A DNA stretch of 64,000 nt from Methylocystis sp. KS32 (GTDB lineage: Bacteria > Pseudomonadota > Alphaproteobacteria > Rhizobiales > Beijerinckiaceae), in contig PHSQ01000001.1 of the NCBI GenBank assembly GCA_002862095.1, positions 310,001 to 374,000 of the forward strand. The letters run 5' to 3'. A program made the position numbers and the translations under genes. Each line of letters begins with the position of its first letter. The stretch's first letter is position 1. This document shows, piece after piece, positions 23,327-32,291 of the stretch. The notes beneath the pieces are model-generated. The model ran no database searches. It saw only the letters and a list, made by a program, of their open reading frames with translations, and was not told the origin of the DNA.

Positions 23327-25606
23327 CTATTTCTGCTCCCCGGCGCGCAGTTTCTTCCATAACCCGCGCAGAGGATCGAAGCCGAACTCCACGCGATGAC
23401 GCCCCTCGGGGATTCGCACGGCGCGGAACAGCACATTCGCACGCAAGATTTCGGTCTCGGCTCCGTCAACCTTCGCAAACCAATAGGGATGCCATACGTC
23501 GTTCAAAACGACCCAGCCTCCGCCCCGCGGCGCCTCCCCGTCAATCACGATTTTGGTGTTTTCGTAAGAAACTATCCGCGCGCTCGCGGCGGACTCGCCG
23601 GGCTCGCGCTCGTGACAAACTGGCGCGTCTTCGAGCAGGACCGTTTTCCGGAAATCGATCTCGGGCCAACCGCCTTCCTCGATCATTCCGCCAAAATCGG
23701 CCTTTAACGCGCAAGTCGGGAGCATCACGCGCGGCAGCGCGCCAGAATATTCGTAAATATAGGCGTCCTTGGTGCGCGCGACGAGCGTCGCGTCGCCGGG
23801 CTTCATTTTCTTGTCGATCTGCTCGATAGGCACGCCGGAGGCGATGTAACGCAGACCCAGGAGATCCGACATCGGCGAGCGATAAGCGGGATAGAGTTTA
23901 GAGAAATTTCGCTGCTCGGGCAGCGCCAGATGATCGCCCGCGCCGGTCGCGTCCTCGAACAGCTTCAGCCGAATTGGATTATAGCCGAGATCGTGGTCGA
24001 AACCGTGGACGAGGCTCGCATTGGGCCAATGGAAGTCAATGGCGGCGAGTTCGATGCGGTCGCGCCGGTCGGGATCCTGAAGCTTCAGCTTATCACGCAG
24101 AAAAGCGACGGTTTCGTTCTTGGTGTCGGCCCGCAATACGTCGAATTGCGCCGGCGGCAGCGCCGTGGATTCATTGGGTTCGTTGCCGACGGCGAGATCG
24201 AGCGTCGTCGCGCAGCCGACCAGCGCAAGGGCGGCGAGAGCGTTCTTTTGGGAGAGGAGAGGCGCCACAACAACGACGGCGACGGCCAGAGCCCAAAAGG
24301 CCAGCGCCGTCAGCAGTGAGGCCTCCGCCTGCGCAAGCCGACCTTTTTCCGCCGCGACGACCGCGCAAAGGGCAAGCGCCGCCGCCGCGACGGTCACGAG
24401 CGCGATAAGGTTCGGGCGCGCCTCGCCGCGGACAAGCAAGTGCAAGGCGTATCCCGCGAGAATGGCGAGAACCGCGCACAGCGGGAAAGTTGCGTCGGCG
24501 GGCCTGCGCCACAAGTCGACGCCGGGAACATGAAACATCAACTCGAAGACAGGCGTGTAGCGGCCGAGCGCGTATAAGGCGAACAATACCGCGGCGCCGG
24601 CGAAAAAACGCGCCTCGCGCGATTTGAAGAAGCCTTTGCTCGTTGCCGCCAGCAGCGCCGCCATTGGCAGCGCGCCCATATAGATCGCCGTCATATTGCG
24701 GGCGAGATAAATGTCGGTGGTCCCGAACGCTTGCGACGGCGGCCCCCAGAAATCCTTGAGGGGTCCATCCGTGCCGAACAAATTCGCGCAGATGAGAGTC
24801 AGGAACGAACCCGGCGGAAGAGAGCCCTTGAAGGCGCCATCGAGATCAATGGCGGGCCGGTTGGAATTGGCGGCGAGATCGAACGTCAATGCAAGCGGCA
24901 GGGCGATGACCGCCGATCCGCAGAATGCGCCGGCGAGGAGCGGCTTCGCCGCGCTCCAGATCTTGGCGTCGTCGGTAACGACGCGATAGACCGCATAGGC
25001 CGCCAGAAGCAACACCGACAAAAAAGCGACCTGATCCCGCCCCAGAACGAGAAAGGCGGCGACGGCTCCGGCCGCCGCCCCATAGACCGTCGAGCGGCGA
25101 TCCAGGGCCCGCGCCAATAGCCAGAGCGTTACTGGAAACCAGGACAAACTCATCACCTGTCCGGTATGCTGGATGCGCCAACTCGCCGAACCGCCGAAAG
25201 CGAACGCGATCCCCGCGAGCAAGGCGCCTGCCGCGTTCCAGCCGCGATCGCGAAAATAGAGAATCAAGGCAAGACCGCCCATCGCCAGCATGGCGAAGAC
25301 GACTCCGTCCTCGAGCTGAAAAGAGGGTTCGGGCGAAAGCCAAGCCGCGACCAGAAAAAAGGGCGAGAAGATCAGCGATTGCGGATCGGCGATCTGCGGC
25401 ATCCCCGCGAAGACATTAGGCGTCCAGAACGGCGATTGGCCGCTGTGCAGCGCATGGGCGAGAAAGGCGAACTGGGGCTGGAAATGCGCCTTGGCGTCCC
25501 AGGGGACGGTATAGGCGCCGGAGAGGAAGGGAAAAGCGAGCGCGATGGCGCAGAAGATAAAAATCGCTGCGGCTGCGCCGTAAAGATCGTTCCCGTTCTC
25601 GCGCAA
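23327..25606 (-). CDS. YfhO-like multi-pass membrane protein
   Basis: The protein has 759 residues with about a dozen hydrophobic segments over the first ~470 residues, then a large soluble C-terminal domain ending LRGLWKKLRAGEQK. The first loop holds VPWDAKAHFQPQ and PFWTPNVFAGMPQIADPQS, which resembles the acidic first loop of YfhO and GT-C-type glycosyltransferases. This suggests transfer of a sugar from a lipid carrier to an envelope polymer, but the acceptor is unknown. The best start is TTG at 25604-25606 after AAGG, as no ATG or GTG fits. It follows acuI on the same strand. Confidence 0.75.
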   Translation of the reverse strand: MRENGNDLYGAAAAIFIFCAIALAFPFLSGAYTVPWDAKAHFQPQFAFLAHALHSGQSPFWTPNVFAGMPQIADPQSLIFSPFFLVAAWLSPEPSFQLEDGVVFAMLAMGGLALILYFRDRGWNAAGALLAGIAFAFGGSASWRIQHTGQVMSLSWFPVTLWLLARALDRRSTVYGAAAGAVAAFLVLGRDQVAFLSVLLLAAYAVYRVVTDDAKIWSAAKPLLAGAFCGSAVIALPLALTFDLAANSNRPAIDLDGAFKGSLPPGSFLTLICANLFGTDGPLKDFWGPPSQAFGTTDIYLARNMTAIYMGALPMAALLAATSKGFFKSREARFFAGAAVLFALYALGRYTPVFELMFHVPGVDLWRRPADATFPLCAVLAILAGYALHLLVRGEARPNLIALVTVAAAALALCAVVAAEKGRLAQAEASLLTALAFWALAVAVVVVAPLLSQKNALAALALVGCATTLDLAVGNEPNESTALPPAQFDVLRADTKNETVAFLRDKLKLQDPDRRDRIELAAIDFHWPNASLVHGFDHDLGYNPIRLKLFEDATGAGDHLALPEQRNFSKLYPAYRSPMSDLLGLRYIASGVPIEQIDKKMKPGDATLVARTKDAYIYEYSGALPRVMLPTCALKADFGGMIEEGGWPEIDFRKTVLLEDAPVCHEREPGESAASARIVSYENTKIVIDGEAPRGGGWVVLNDVWHPYWFAKVDGAETEILRANVLFRAVRIPEGRHRVEFGFDPLRGLWKKLRAGEQK

Positions 25607-25658
25607 GATCGCCGAGCCTTTCGTCTTGATTCGATGGTTGATTCGAGCCGCCGCTCGT

Positions 25659-26645
25659 TCAGGCGATTTCGACGACGAGCCGGCCCCGCACTTTGCCGTC
25701 CACGATGGACCGCGCCCGGTTCAACGTCTCGGAAATGGGAATCGTCTGGCTCATGCGGTCGATCTTTTCCTTGTCGAGATCGCGGGCGAGACGCGCCCAG
25801 GCCTCGCGCCGCTGCGCCAGACGCGGCCGAACGGCTTCGACGCCAAGCAGGGAAACGCCCCGCAAGATGAAAGGCGCGACGCTCGCTGGGAGGTCCATGC
25901 CCCGCGCGTTTCCGCAGGCGGCGACCGCGCCGTCGAATTGCGTTTGCGACAGGACATTGGCCAGCGTCACGGAGCCAACCGTGTCCACTCCCGCCGCAAA
26001 TCGCTGACTTTGCAGAGGCTTACCTGGCGCGGACAATTCGGCCCGGTCGATGATCTCCGCCGCGCCAAGGCTTTTTAGATATTCCGCCTCCTCAGGGCGG
26101 CCGGTGACGGCGGCGACCCGCCAGCCAACGCGGGCGAGCAGGGCGACAGCGACCGAGCCGACGCCGCCGGAGGCGCCGGTGACGACCACGGTTCCCTGCT
26201 GCGGCGTGAGGCCAAAACGCTCCAGCGTCAGAACACAGAGCATCGCGGTGAGCCCCGCCGTGCCGATCGCCATCGCCTGCGCCGGCGAGAGCCCCTGTGG
26301 CAAATGCACGAGCCAGTCGCCTGAGAGGCGCGCTTTTTGCGCCCAGCCGCCGAGATGCGTCTCTCCGATCCCGCACCCGCCGGCGACGACGAGATCGCCG
26401 GGCGCGAAATCCTTATGGGTCGAGGCGGTCACGCGCCCCGCGAAATCGACGCCCGGAATCATCGGAAAGCGGCGCACGATCGGCGCTTTTCCCGTGACCG
26501 CCAGCCCGTCCTTAAAATTTATCGTCGAATGAGTGACGTCGATATCGACGTCGCCCGGCATCAGGTCGGCGTCCGACATTGTTCCGTAGCCGGCGCGATA
26601 GCCGGCCTCGTCCTTATCGATGCGGATGGCCTCGAAAACGGTCAC
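25659..26645 (-). CDS. acuI: AcuI-type NADPH-dependent acrylyl-CoA reductase (MDR family)
   Basis: This 328-residue medium-chain reductase lacks zinc. It shows the YhdH/AcuI features STINFKDGLAVTG near residue 40, PMIPGVDFAGRV near 62, and the nucleotide loop VVTGASGGVGSVAVALL near 150. Family members reduce acryloyl-CoA to propionyl-CoA, detoxifying a reactive intermediate. The start is GTG at 26643-26645 with GGAG upstream. No DMSP or propionate genes are nearby, so the physiological substrate is unproven. Confidence 0.85.
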   Translation of the reverse strand: MTVFEAIRIDKDEAGYRAGYGTMSDADLMPGDVDIDVTHSTINFKDGLAVTGKAPIVRRFPMIPGVDFAGRVTASTHKDFAPGDLVVAGGCGIGETHLGGWAQKARLSGDWLVHLPQGLSPAQAMAIGTAGLTAMLCVLTLERFGLTPQQGTVVVTGASGGVGSVAVALLARVGWRVAAVTGRPEEAEYLKSLGAAEIIDRAELSAPGKPLQSQRFAAGVDTVGSVTLANVLSQTQFDGAVAACGNARGMDLPASVAPFILRGVSLLGVEAVRPRLAQRREAWARLARDLDKEKIDRMSQTIPISETLNRARSIVDGKVRGRLVVEIA

Positions 26646-26806
26646 GCGCGGTCTCCAATCCTGGCTGCGGCGGCGGTTGCGGATTTATAACGATTTCTTG
26701 CCGAAAATATCTCTTCCCCTAAATAACGGCGCAAAAACGGCTCAGGCGGCGGCGCGGCCATACGGCGCGCTTCCAATGCTGGGCGCAACCCTCTAAACAA
26801 CCCTGC

Positions 26807-27943
26807 ATGATCTGGCTCATTTTCGCTCTTCTCACTGGCGCGGCGGTCATGTCCGTGCTCGCGCCGCTCGCCGGAAAAAGCGCGCCCGCCGACCCCGCGG
26901 CAACCGATAAAGCCTTTTTCGGTCAACAAATCGCGGAAATCGAGCGCGAATGTTCCGAGGGACGGCTCGAGTCCGGCGACGCCGAGGCCGCGCGGGTCGA
27001 GGCCGCGCGCAGGCTGCTGCGCGCGAGCGAGGCGGCTGACGGCGGTCCCGCCCCCTCGGCGACGCAAACGCGCGTCATCGCCGCCGTCGGCGCGCTCCTG
27101 CTCATTCCGGCCTTGGCGCTGCCGCTTTATTTTTATGTCGGCGCGGCCGGCCTGCCGGACATGCCCCTGGCCGAGCGGCTCGCCAAGACTCCTCCACATA
27201 AAGACCTTTCCGCCGCCGTCGCGCAAATCGAAGCCCATCTCGCCCAGCACCCCGAGGACGGACGCGGCTTCGAGGTGGTGGCTCCTTATTATTTGCGCAC
27301 GGGCCGCCACGACGACGCGCTTCACGCCTATGGCGAGGCTCTTCGCCTGCTTGGAGCGACGCCCACCCGCTACGACGCGCTTGGCGAGGCGATCGTCATC
27401 GCGTCCGAAGGCGTCGTGACGCCGGCTGCGCGCCGCAATTTCGACGCGGCGCTGGCGCTCGACGAACAAGACCCTATGTCGCGTTACTATCTCGGGCTCG
27501 GCGCCGCTCAAGACGGCGAGAAGGCCAAGGCGCGGGAAATTTGGACCAAGCTGCTCGCCGACGCGTCGTCCGACGCGGGTTATCGTGATCTGGTGCGGAC
27601 CCAACTCGACAGTCTGGAAGCGGAGCCGTCCGAGGGCGCGAAAGAAGCGAGGCCGGACGCGGCTGAAGGTCCAGCGACGGAACAGGGCAAGGCCATCGCC
27701 GCCATGCCCGATGGGCAGCAGCAGGCCGCCATTCGCGGCATGGTGGACAGGCTGGCCGCTCGCCTCGCGCGGAATGGCGACGACGCGGAAGGCTGGCTGA
27801 GGTTGATTCGCGCCTATAGCGTTTTGGGCGAACCGGGAAAGGCGAAAAGCGCTCTCGCGGACGCCAAAAAGGCGCTCGCAGGCAAGGCCGACGACATCGG
27901 ACGCCTCGACGCGCTGGCGAAACAATTGGACATCGAGAGGTAG
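26807..27943 (+). CDS. ccmI: cytochrome c maturation protein CcmI
   Basis: The 378-residue inner-membrane protein holds apocytochrome c for heme ligation. The first transmembrane helix starts at MIWLIFALLTGAAVMSVL. The conserved cytoplasmic loop (FFGQQIAEIERECSEGRL) precedes a second helix near residue 88, and TPR-like repeats follow (EDGRGFEVVAPYYLRTGR, DAEGWLRLIRAYSVLG). It is the first gene of the plus-strand ccmI-E-F-H operon and lies three bases upstream of ccmE. Confidence 0.93.
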   Translation: MIWLIFALLTGAAVMSVLAPLAGKSAPADPAATDKAFFGQQIAEIERECSEGRLESGDAEAARVEAARRLLRASEAADGGPAPSATQTRVIAAVGALLLIPALALPLYFYVGAAGLPDMPLAERLAKTPPHKDLSAAVAQIEAHLAQHPEDGRGFEVVAPYYLRTGRHDDALHAYGEALRLLGATPTRYDALGEAIVIASEGVVTPAARRNFDAALALDEQDPMSRYYLGLGAAQDGEKAKAREIWTKLLADASSDAGYRDLVRTQLDSLEAEPSEGAKEARPDAAEGPATEQGKAIAAMPDGQQQAAIRGMVDRLAARLARNGDDAEGWLRLIRAYSVLGEPGKAKSALADAKKALAGKADDIGRLDALAKQLDIER

Positions 27944-27946
27944 CCT

Positions 27947-28387
27947 ATGACGCGCAAGGGCAAACGGTTGACGCTCATATTCGGCGCGCTCGCGATTCTC
28001 GGAATCGCCGCCGGCCTCGTTATGTTCGCGCTACGCGACAATATCGTGTTCTTTTATACGCCGGCCCAGCTCGCCGAAAAACATCCCTCCCCCGGCGCGC
28101 GGCTACGCATCGGCGGCCTCGTCAAGCAAGGCTCCGTGGTCAAGGGCGACGGCCGCGAGGTGCGCTTCGTCGTTACCGACAACGCCAGGGAGTTGCAGGT
28201 GACTTATACCGGCCTCCTACCTGATCTCTTCCGCGAGGGGCAGGGCGTCGTCGCCGACGGCGTATTGGGAACCGACGGCACATTTCGCGCCGACAGCGTG
28301 CTGGCCAAGCACGACGAAAGATACATGCCGCGCGACGTGGCCGAAGCATTGAAAAAACAGGGCGTCTGGCAGGGCGACAAAAAGTGA
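27947..28387 (+). CDS. ccmE: periplasmic heme chaperone CcmE
   Basis: The 146-residue membrane-anchored OB-fold protein carries heme covalently and passes it to CcmF/H. An N-terminal membrane helix ([22 protein letters not shown]) precedes [12 protein letters not shown] and the heme-binding region [11 protein letters not shown], with His at about residue 123 and Tyr four residues later. It sits between ccmI and ccmF with very short gaps, as in the standard operon. Confidence 0.96.
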   Translation: MTRKGKRLTLIFGALAILGIAAGLVMFALRDNIVFFYTPAQLAEKHPSPGARLRIGGLVKQGSVVKGDGREVRFVVTDNARELQVTYTGLLPDLFREGQGVVADGVLGTDGTFRADSVLAKHDERYMPRDVAEALKKQGVWQGDKK

Positions 28388-28394
28388 GGCGCGC

Positions 28395-30368
28395 ATGATT
28401 GTCGAAACGGGTCATTTCGCCTTGGTTCTGGCGTTCGCGCTCGCGCTGGCGCAGGCCATCATTCCTTTCGCTGGCGCCCGCCTCGGCGACGCATCCTTGA
28501 TGCGGGTCGCGCGTCCGGTCGCAATGACGCAATTTCTGTTGATCGCCCTAGCTTATGGCGCGCTCACCTATGCGCATGTCGTTTCGGATTTCTCGCTCGT
28601 CAATGTGATCGAGAATTCCCATTCGTTGAAGCCGCTGGTCTACAAAATCTCCGGCGTGTGGGGAAACCACGAAGGCTCCATGCTCCTTTGGGTGCTGGTG
28701 CTCTCCTTCTGCGGCGCGCTGATCGCCGCTTTCTCCGCCTCGATACCGATCAAGCTTCGCGCCGACACGCTCGCCGTGCAGGGTCTCCTTGGCGCGGCCT
28801 TTCTCCTCTTCATTCTTCTTACGTCGAATCCCTTCGCCCGAGTGGCGCAAGCGCCATGGGAAGGCCGCGATCTCAACCCCATCCTGCAGGATCCGGGCCT
28901 CGCGATTCATCCGCCGCTGCTTTATCTCGGCTATGTCGGCTTTTCGATCGTGTTCTCCTTCGCCGCGGCCGCGTTGATCGGCGGTCGCATCGATGCGGCC
29001 TGGGCGCGTATCGTCAGGCCTTGGACGCTCGCCGCCTGGCTGAGCCTCACGCTCGGCATCGCCATGGGCTCCTATTGGGCCTATTACACGCTGGGTTGGG
29101 GAGGCTTCTGGTTCTGGGACCCGGTTGAGAACGCTTCGCTCATGCCCTGGCTCGCGGGAACCGCGCTTCTTCACAGCGCCGCCGTGATGGAGAAGCGCGA
29201 GGCGCTGAAGATCTGGACGATTTTTCTCTCGATCCTCGCGTTTTCGCTCTCGCTGCTTGGCACTTTTCTGGTGCGCTCGGGCGTGCTGACCTCGGTCCAC
29301 GCCTTCGCCAGCGATCCCGAACGGGGCGTGTTCATCCTCGCGATACTGGTGTTCTTTATCGGCGGCGCTCTCGCGCTCTTCGCCTTGCGCGCAGGCGCCC
29401 TCCCTATCAGCGGAATTTTCGCGCCGATCTCGCGCGAGGGCGCGCTGGTGGTGAACAATCTGTTGCTGACCGTCTCCTGCGCGACCGTCGTCGTCGGCAC
29501 GCTTTATCCATTGGCGCTCGAGGCGATCACCGGCGAAAAAATCTCGGTCGGCGCGCCTTTCTTCAATACGGTCCTCATCCCCATCGCCTTGCCGCTCGCC
29601 TTGCTAATGCCGATCGGGCAGATGCTGGCATGGAAGCGCGGCGACCTTCTCGCGGCCTTGCAACGGCTGAGGGCGGCTTTCCTCGCCGGCCTGCTGGCGC
29701 TCGGCGTCTTCGGCGCCTTCGAAGGCGCGCCTTATCTCTCGGTCGTCGCGGCGGGAGTCGCCGTTTATTTGATCGTCGGCTCGATTTCCGAACTGTTGCA
29801 GCGGGCAGGAGGCCGCGGCGCTTCCGCGCGCGCCGCCGTGGCGAGATTTTTCCAGCTTCCGCTCTCGGCTTTCGGCACGGCCTTCGCCCATGCCGGCATG
29901 GGGCTCACTCTTCTGGGCCTCGCCGCGACCGGATGGGGCGTCGAGAACATCACCACGATGAGCGTCGGCAATTCTTATGAGGTCGGCCCCTATCACATCG
30001 TTTTGACCGAAATGTCAGCGCGAAACGGACCCAATTATTCCGAGACCTACGCCGTGATGGACGTTCGCCGCGACGGCGAAGTCGTCGCACGGATCGAGCC
30101 CGCCAAGCGCTTCTATCAGGCCCGCAAAATGGCCCGCACCGAGGCCGGCATCGTCACTCTGGGACTAGGGCAGGTCTACGCCGCGCTTGGCGAGGCTCAC
30201 GGCGACGGGACCATCGACGCCCGGCTCTATTACAAGCCGCTGGTGACCTTGATCTGGATCGGCGCGCTCGCGATGGCGCTCGGCGGCGCCTTCTCGCTCG
30301 CCGACCGGAGGCTGCGCATCGGCGTCGCGCGTCGCGCGACCGCCGCCATACCACAGGCTGCCGAATGA
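28395..30368 (+). CDS. ccmF: heme lyase subunit CcmF
   Basis: The 657-residue polytopic membrane protein ligates heme to apocytochrome c together with CcmH and CcmI. The WWD domain WGGFWFWDPVENASLMPW is at about residue 235, preceded by VWGNHEGSMLLWVLVL near 88, and conserved periplasmic His residues are in FFLVRSGVLTSVHAFA-like context near 290. The length is typical. It overlaps ccmH by four bases (ATGA). Confidence 0.97.
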   Translation: MIVETGHFALVLAFALALAQAIIPFAGARLGDASLMRVARPVAMTQFLLIALAYGALTYAHVVSDFSLVNVIENSHSLKPLVYKISGVWGNHEGSMLLWVLVLSFCGALIAAFSASIPIKLRADTLAVQGLLGAAFLLFILLTSNPFARVAQAPWEGRDLNPILQDPGLAIHPPLLYLGYVGFSIVFSFAAAALIGGRIDAAWARIVRPWTLAAWLSLTLGIAMGSYWAYYTLGWGGFWFWDPVENASLMPWLAGTALLHSAAVMEKREALKIWTIFLSILAFSLSLLGTFLVRSGVLTSVHAFASDPERGVFILAILVFFIGGALALFALRAGALPISGIFAPISREGALVVNNLLLTVSCATVVVGTLYPLALEAITGEKISVGAPFFNTVLIPIALPLALLMPIGQMLAWKRGDLLAALQRLRAAFLAGLLALGVFGAFEGAPYLSVVAAGVAVYLIVGSISELLQRAGGRGASARAAVARFFQLPLSAFGTAFAHAGMGLTLLGLAATGWGVENITTMSVGNSYEVGPYHIVLTEMSARNGPNYSETYAVMDVRRDGEVVARIEPAKRFYQARKMARTEAGIVTLGLGQVYAALGEAHGDGTIDARLYYKPLVTLIWIGALAMALGGAFSLADRRLRIGVARRATAAIPQAAE

Positions 30369-30850
30369 AACAGGCGCTGAAGACTCTCACGCTCGCCGCG
30401 TCGCTCTTGGCGCCGCTCGCGGCCTTCGCCCTCGACCCCAGCGAAAAGCTCGCGGACCCCGCGCTCGAAGCGCGCGCGCGCGGCGTCGCCAGCGAATTGC
30501 GCTGCCTCGTCTGTCAGAATCAGTCCATCGACGATTCCGACGCGCCGCTCGCCAAGGATTTACGCACGCTGGTGCGCGAACAACTTAAACTGGGCATGAC
30601 CGACCAGCAGGTGCGCAATTTCGTCGTCTCGCGCTATGGCGATTTCGTGCTGTTGCGCCCGCCGTTCAAACCGGAAACGCTGCTGCTCTGGTTCGCCCCG
30701 CTGCTCGCGCTTCTTGGCGGCGCCGCCGCGATCTGGCGCGCCGTCCGCGCATCCGCCGCCGACGACGGCGCGCCGACGGCGCTGAGCGAGGCGGAGCGGG
30801 AGAAGTTGCGGGAGTTAGGAGTAGAGGGCGAAGGCGCTTCGGAAAGCTGA
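30365..30850 (+). CDS. ccmH: cytochrome c maturation thioredoxin-like protein CcmH/CcmL
   Basis: The 161-residue periplasmic protein keeps the apocytochrome CXXCH cysteines reduced. A signal peptide (LTLAASLLAPLAAFA) is followed by ELRCLVCQNQSIDDSDAPLA, which holds the redox LRCxxC motif, and a C-terminal membrane helix near residue 105 (LLLWFAPLLALLGGAAAIW). It is the short form, fitting a system where CcmI is separate. It is the last gene of the ccmIEFH operon. Confidence 0.95.
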   Translation: MKQALKTLTLAASLLAPLAAFALDPSEKLADPALEARARGVASELRCLVCQNQSIDDSDAPLAKDLRTLVREQLKLGMTDQQVRNFVVSRYGDFVLLRPPFKPETLLLWFAPLLALLGGAAAIWRAVRASAADDGAPTALSEAEREKLRELGVEGEGASES

Positions 30851-30913
30851 AAACGCCATAGCGCCGAACCGACGCGGACGACGATCCGCCAATAGTCGAG
30901 AAAGCTTCTAAAC

Positions 30914-31795
30914 ATGTCCAACCCCGTCGACTTCTACCCCGGCTTCGCCTCGCATTGGATCGACACGCAAGCGGGCAAAATCTTCGCGCGGTCGCATGGC
31001 GCGGGGCCGCCCGTGCTGCTGCTGCACGGCTTTGGGCAAAGCAATATCGCCTGGCGTAAGATCGCGCCGCGCCTCGCCGAACGCTTCACCGTGGTGGCGA
31101 TGGATTTACGCGGCTATGGCTGGTCCGCTGTCCCCGACAGCGACAATGGCGAAAATTACGCCAAGCGCCCGATGGCGGCGGACGCCATCAAGGTGATGGA
31201 GGAACTCGGCCATATCCAATTCGCGCTGGTCGGCCATGATCGCGGCGCCCGCGTCGGCGTTCGCCTCGCGCTTGACCATCCAGGCCGACTGACGAAACTC
31301 ACGCTGCTCGACATCGCTCCGCTGGAGGAAGGTTTTGGAGACGCCAACCTGCAGCGTGTCGGCCGCGCCAAATTCATGAGCTTTGAGGCGCCGCGCCCGG
31401 AAAATCTGATCGCGCTCGACGCCGCCGCCTTTTTGACCGATGCGCTACGCAGCGGAACCCTGAACAAGACGCTCGACCCTTTCGGCGAGGCGGCGCTCGA
31501 GGCCTATCGCGCCGCCTTCGACGATCCCTTGCGCATTCATGCCTTTTGCGAGGATTTCCGGGCTGGCGAAGGCGTCGACAAGGAACTGCTGCTCGCCGAC
31601 AAGGCGGCGGGCGGAAAAATCCTCGCGCCGACGCTGCTGCTTTGGAGCGCCGCGCATTTTTCCGAGGGGCCATCGCTTTTGGAGGCGTGGCGGGACTGGG
31701 CCGGCGACCTTCGCGGCGAGGCCCTCGAAAGCGGCCATTACCTCGCCGAGGAAGCGCCGGAAGCGGTGCTGAAAGCGCTGGAGGATTTTCTTTAA
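30914..31795 (+). CDS. alpha/beta hydrolase related to haloacetate dehalogenases
   Basis: The protein has 293 residues. The fold motifs are VLLLHGFGQSNIAWRKI near residue 34, the nucleophile elbow GHDRGARVG with Asp near 107, and the catalytic His in ESGHYLAEEAPE near 275. The Asp-Arg-x-x-Arg carboxylate grip matches fluoroacetate dehalogenase. The His-Trp pair that binds halide in that enzyme is absent: the region reads RAKFMSFEAPRPENL. Dehalogenase activity is therefore doubtful, and an epoxide hydrolase or esterase is possible. The 3-prime end overlaps tadA tail to tail by four bases. Confidence 0.85.
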   Translation: MSNPVDFYPGFASHWIDTQAGKIFARSHGAGPPVLLLHGFGQSNIAWRKIAPRLAERFTVVAMDLRGYGWSAVPDSDNGENYAKRPMAADAIKVMEELGHIQFALVGHDRGARVGVRLALDHPGRLTKLTLLDIAPLEEGFGDANLQRVGRAKFMSFEAPRPENLIALDAAAFLTDALRSGTLNKTLDPFGEAALEAYRAAFDDPLRIHAFCEDFRAGEGVDKELLLADKAAGGKILAPTLLLWSAAHFSEGPSLLEAWRDWAGDLRGEALESGHYLAEEAPEAVLKALEDFL

Positions 31796-32238
31796 ATCCT
31801 GCGCGCCTGAAAAAACGCGCGGAGCAATTGCGCCGCCTCGCTCTCGCGCAGACCGCCGTAGACTTCCGGCGCATGATGGCAGGTGGGCTGCGAAAAAAAC
31901 CGGCCGCCGTGCTCGACCGCCCCGCCTTTGGGGTCCTGCGCCGAGAAATACAGCCTCCGGATGCGGGCGAGGGAGATCGCCCCCGCGCACATGGCGCAGG
32001 GCTCCAGCGTCACATAAAGATCGCAGTCCGGCAGTCGCTCGGAGCCCAGCTCCGCGCAAGCGGCACGAATCGCCAATATTTCCGCATGAGCCGTGGGATC
32101 GCGGTCGCGCAGCGTGCGGTTGCCGGCGACGGCGACGATTCCGCCGGCTCGCGCGAGGGCCGCGCCGACCGGAACCTCGCCCTCCAAGGCCGCTTGCCGC
32201 GCGGCCTCAAAAGCCTCGGCGAAGGGGTCGTCTCGCAT
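31792..32238 (-). CDS. tadA: tRNA(Arg) adenosine-34 deaminase
   Basis: This 148-residue enzyme converts A34 to inosine in the ICG anticodon of tRNA-Arg. The zinc site is HAE in PTAHAEILAI near residue 51 with the catalytic Glu, plus PCAMCAG near 81. The start MRDDPFAEAF (ATG at 32236-32238) matches the usual beginning of the family. In-frame ATGs further upstream exist, and none has a strong ribosome site. It is divergent from the rluB-like gene. Confidence 0.94.
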   Translation of the reverse strand: MRDDPFAEAFEAARQAALEGEVPVGAALARAGGIVAVAGNRTLRDRDPTAHAEILAIRAACAELGSERLPDCDLYVTLEPCAMCAGAISLARIRRLYFSAQDPKGGAVEHGGRFFSQPTCHHAPEVYGGLRESEAAQLLRAFFQARRI

Positions 32239-32291
32239 GAGTGTTTCGCTTCGCCCTTTCATTCGCCTCGCTTTGCCTGCTATCAAAGCTC

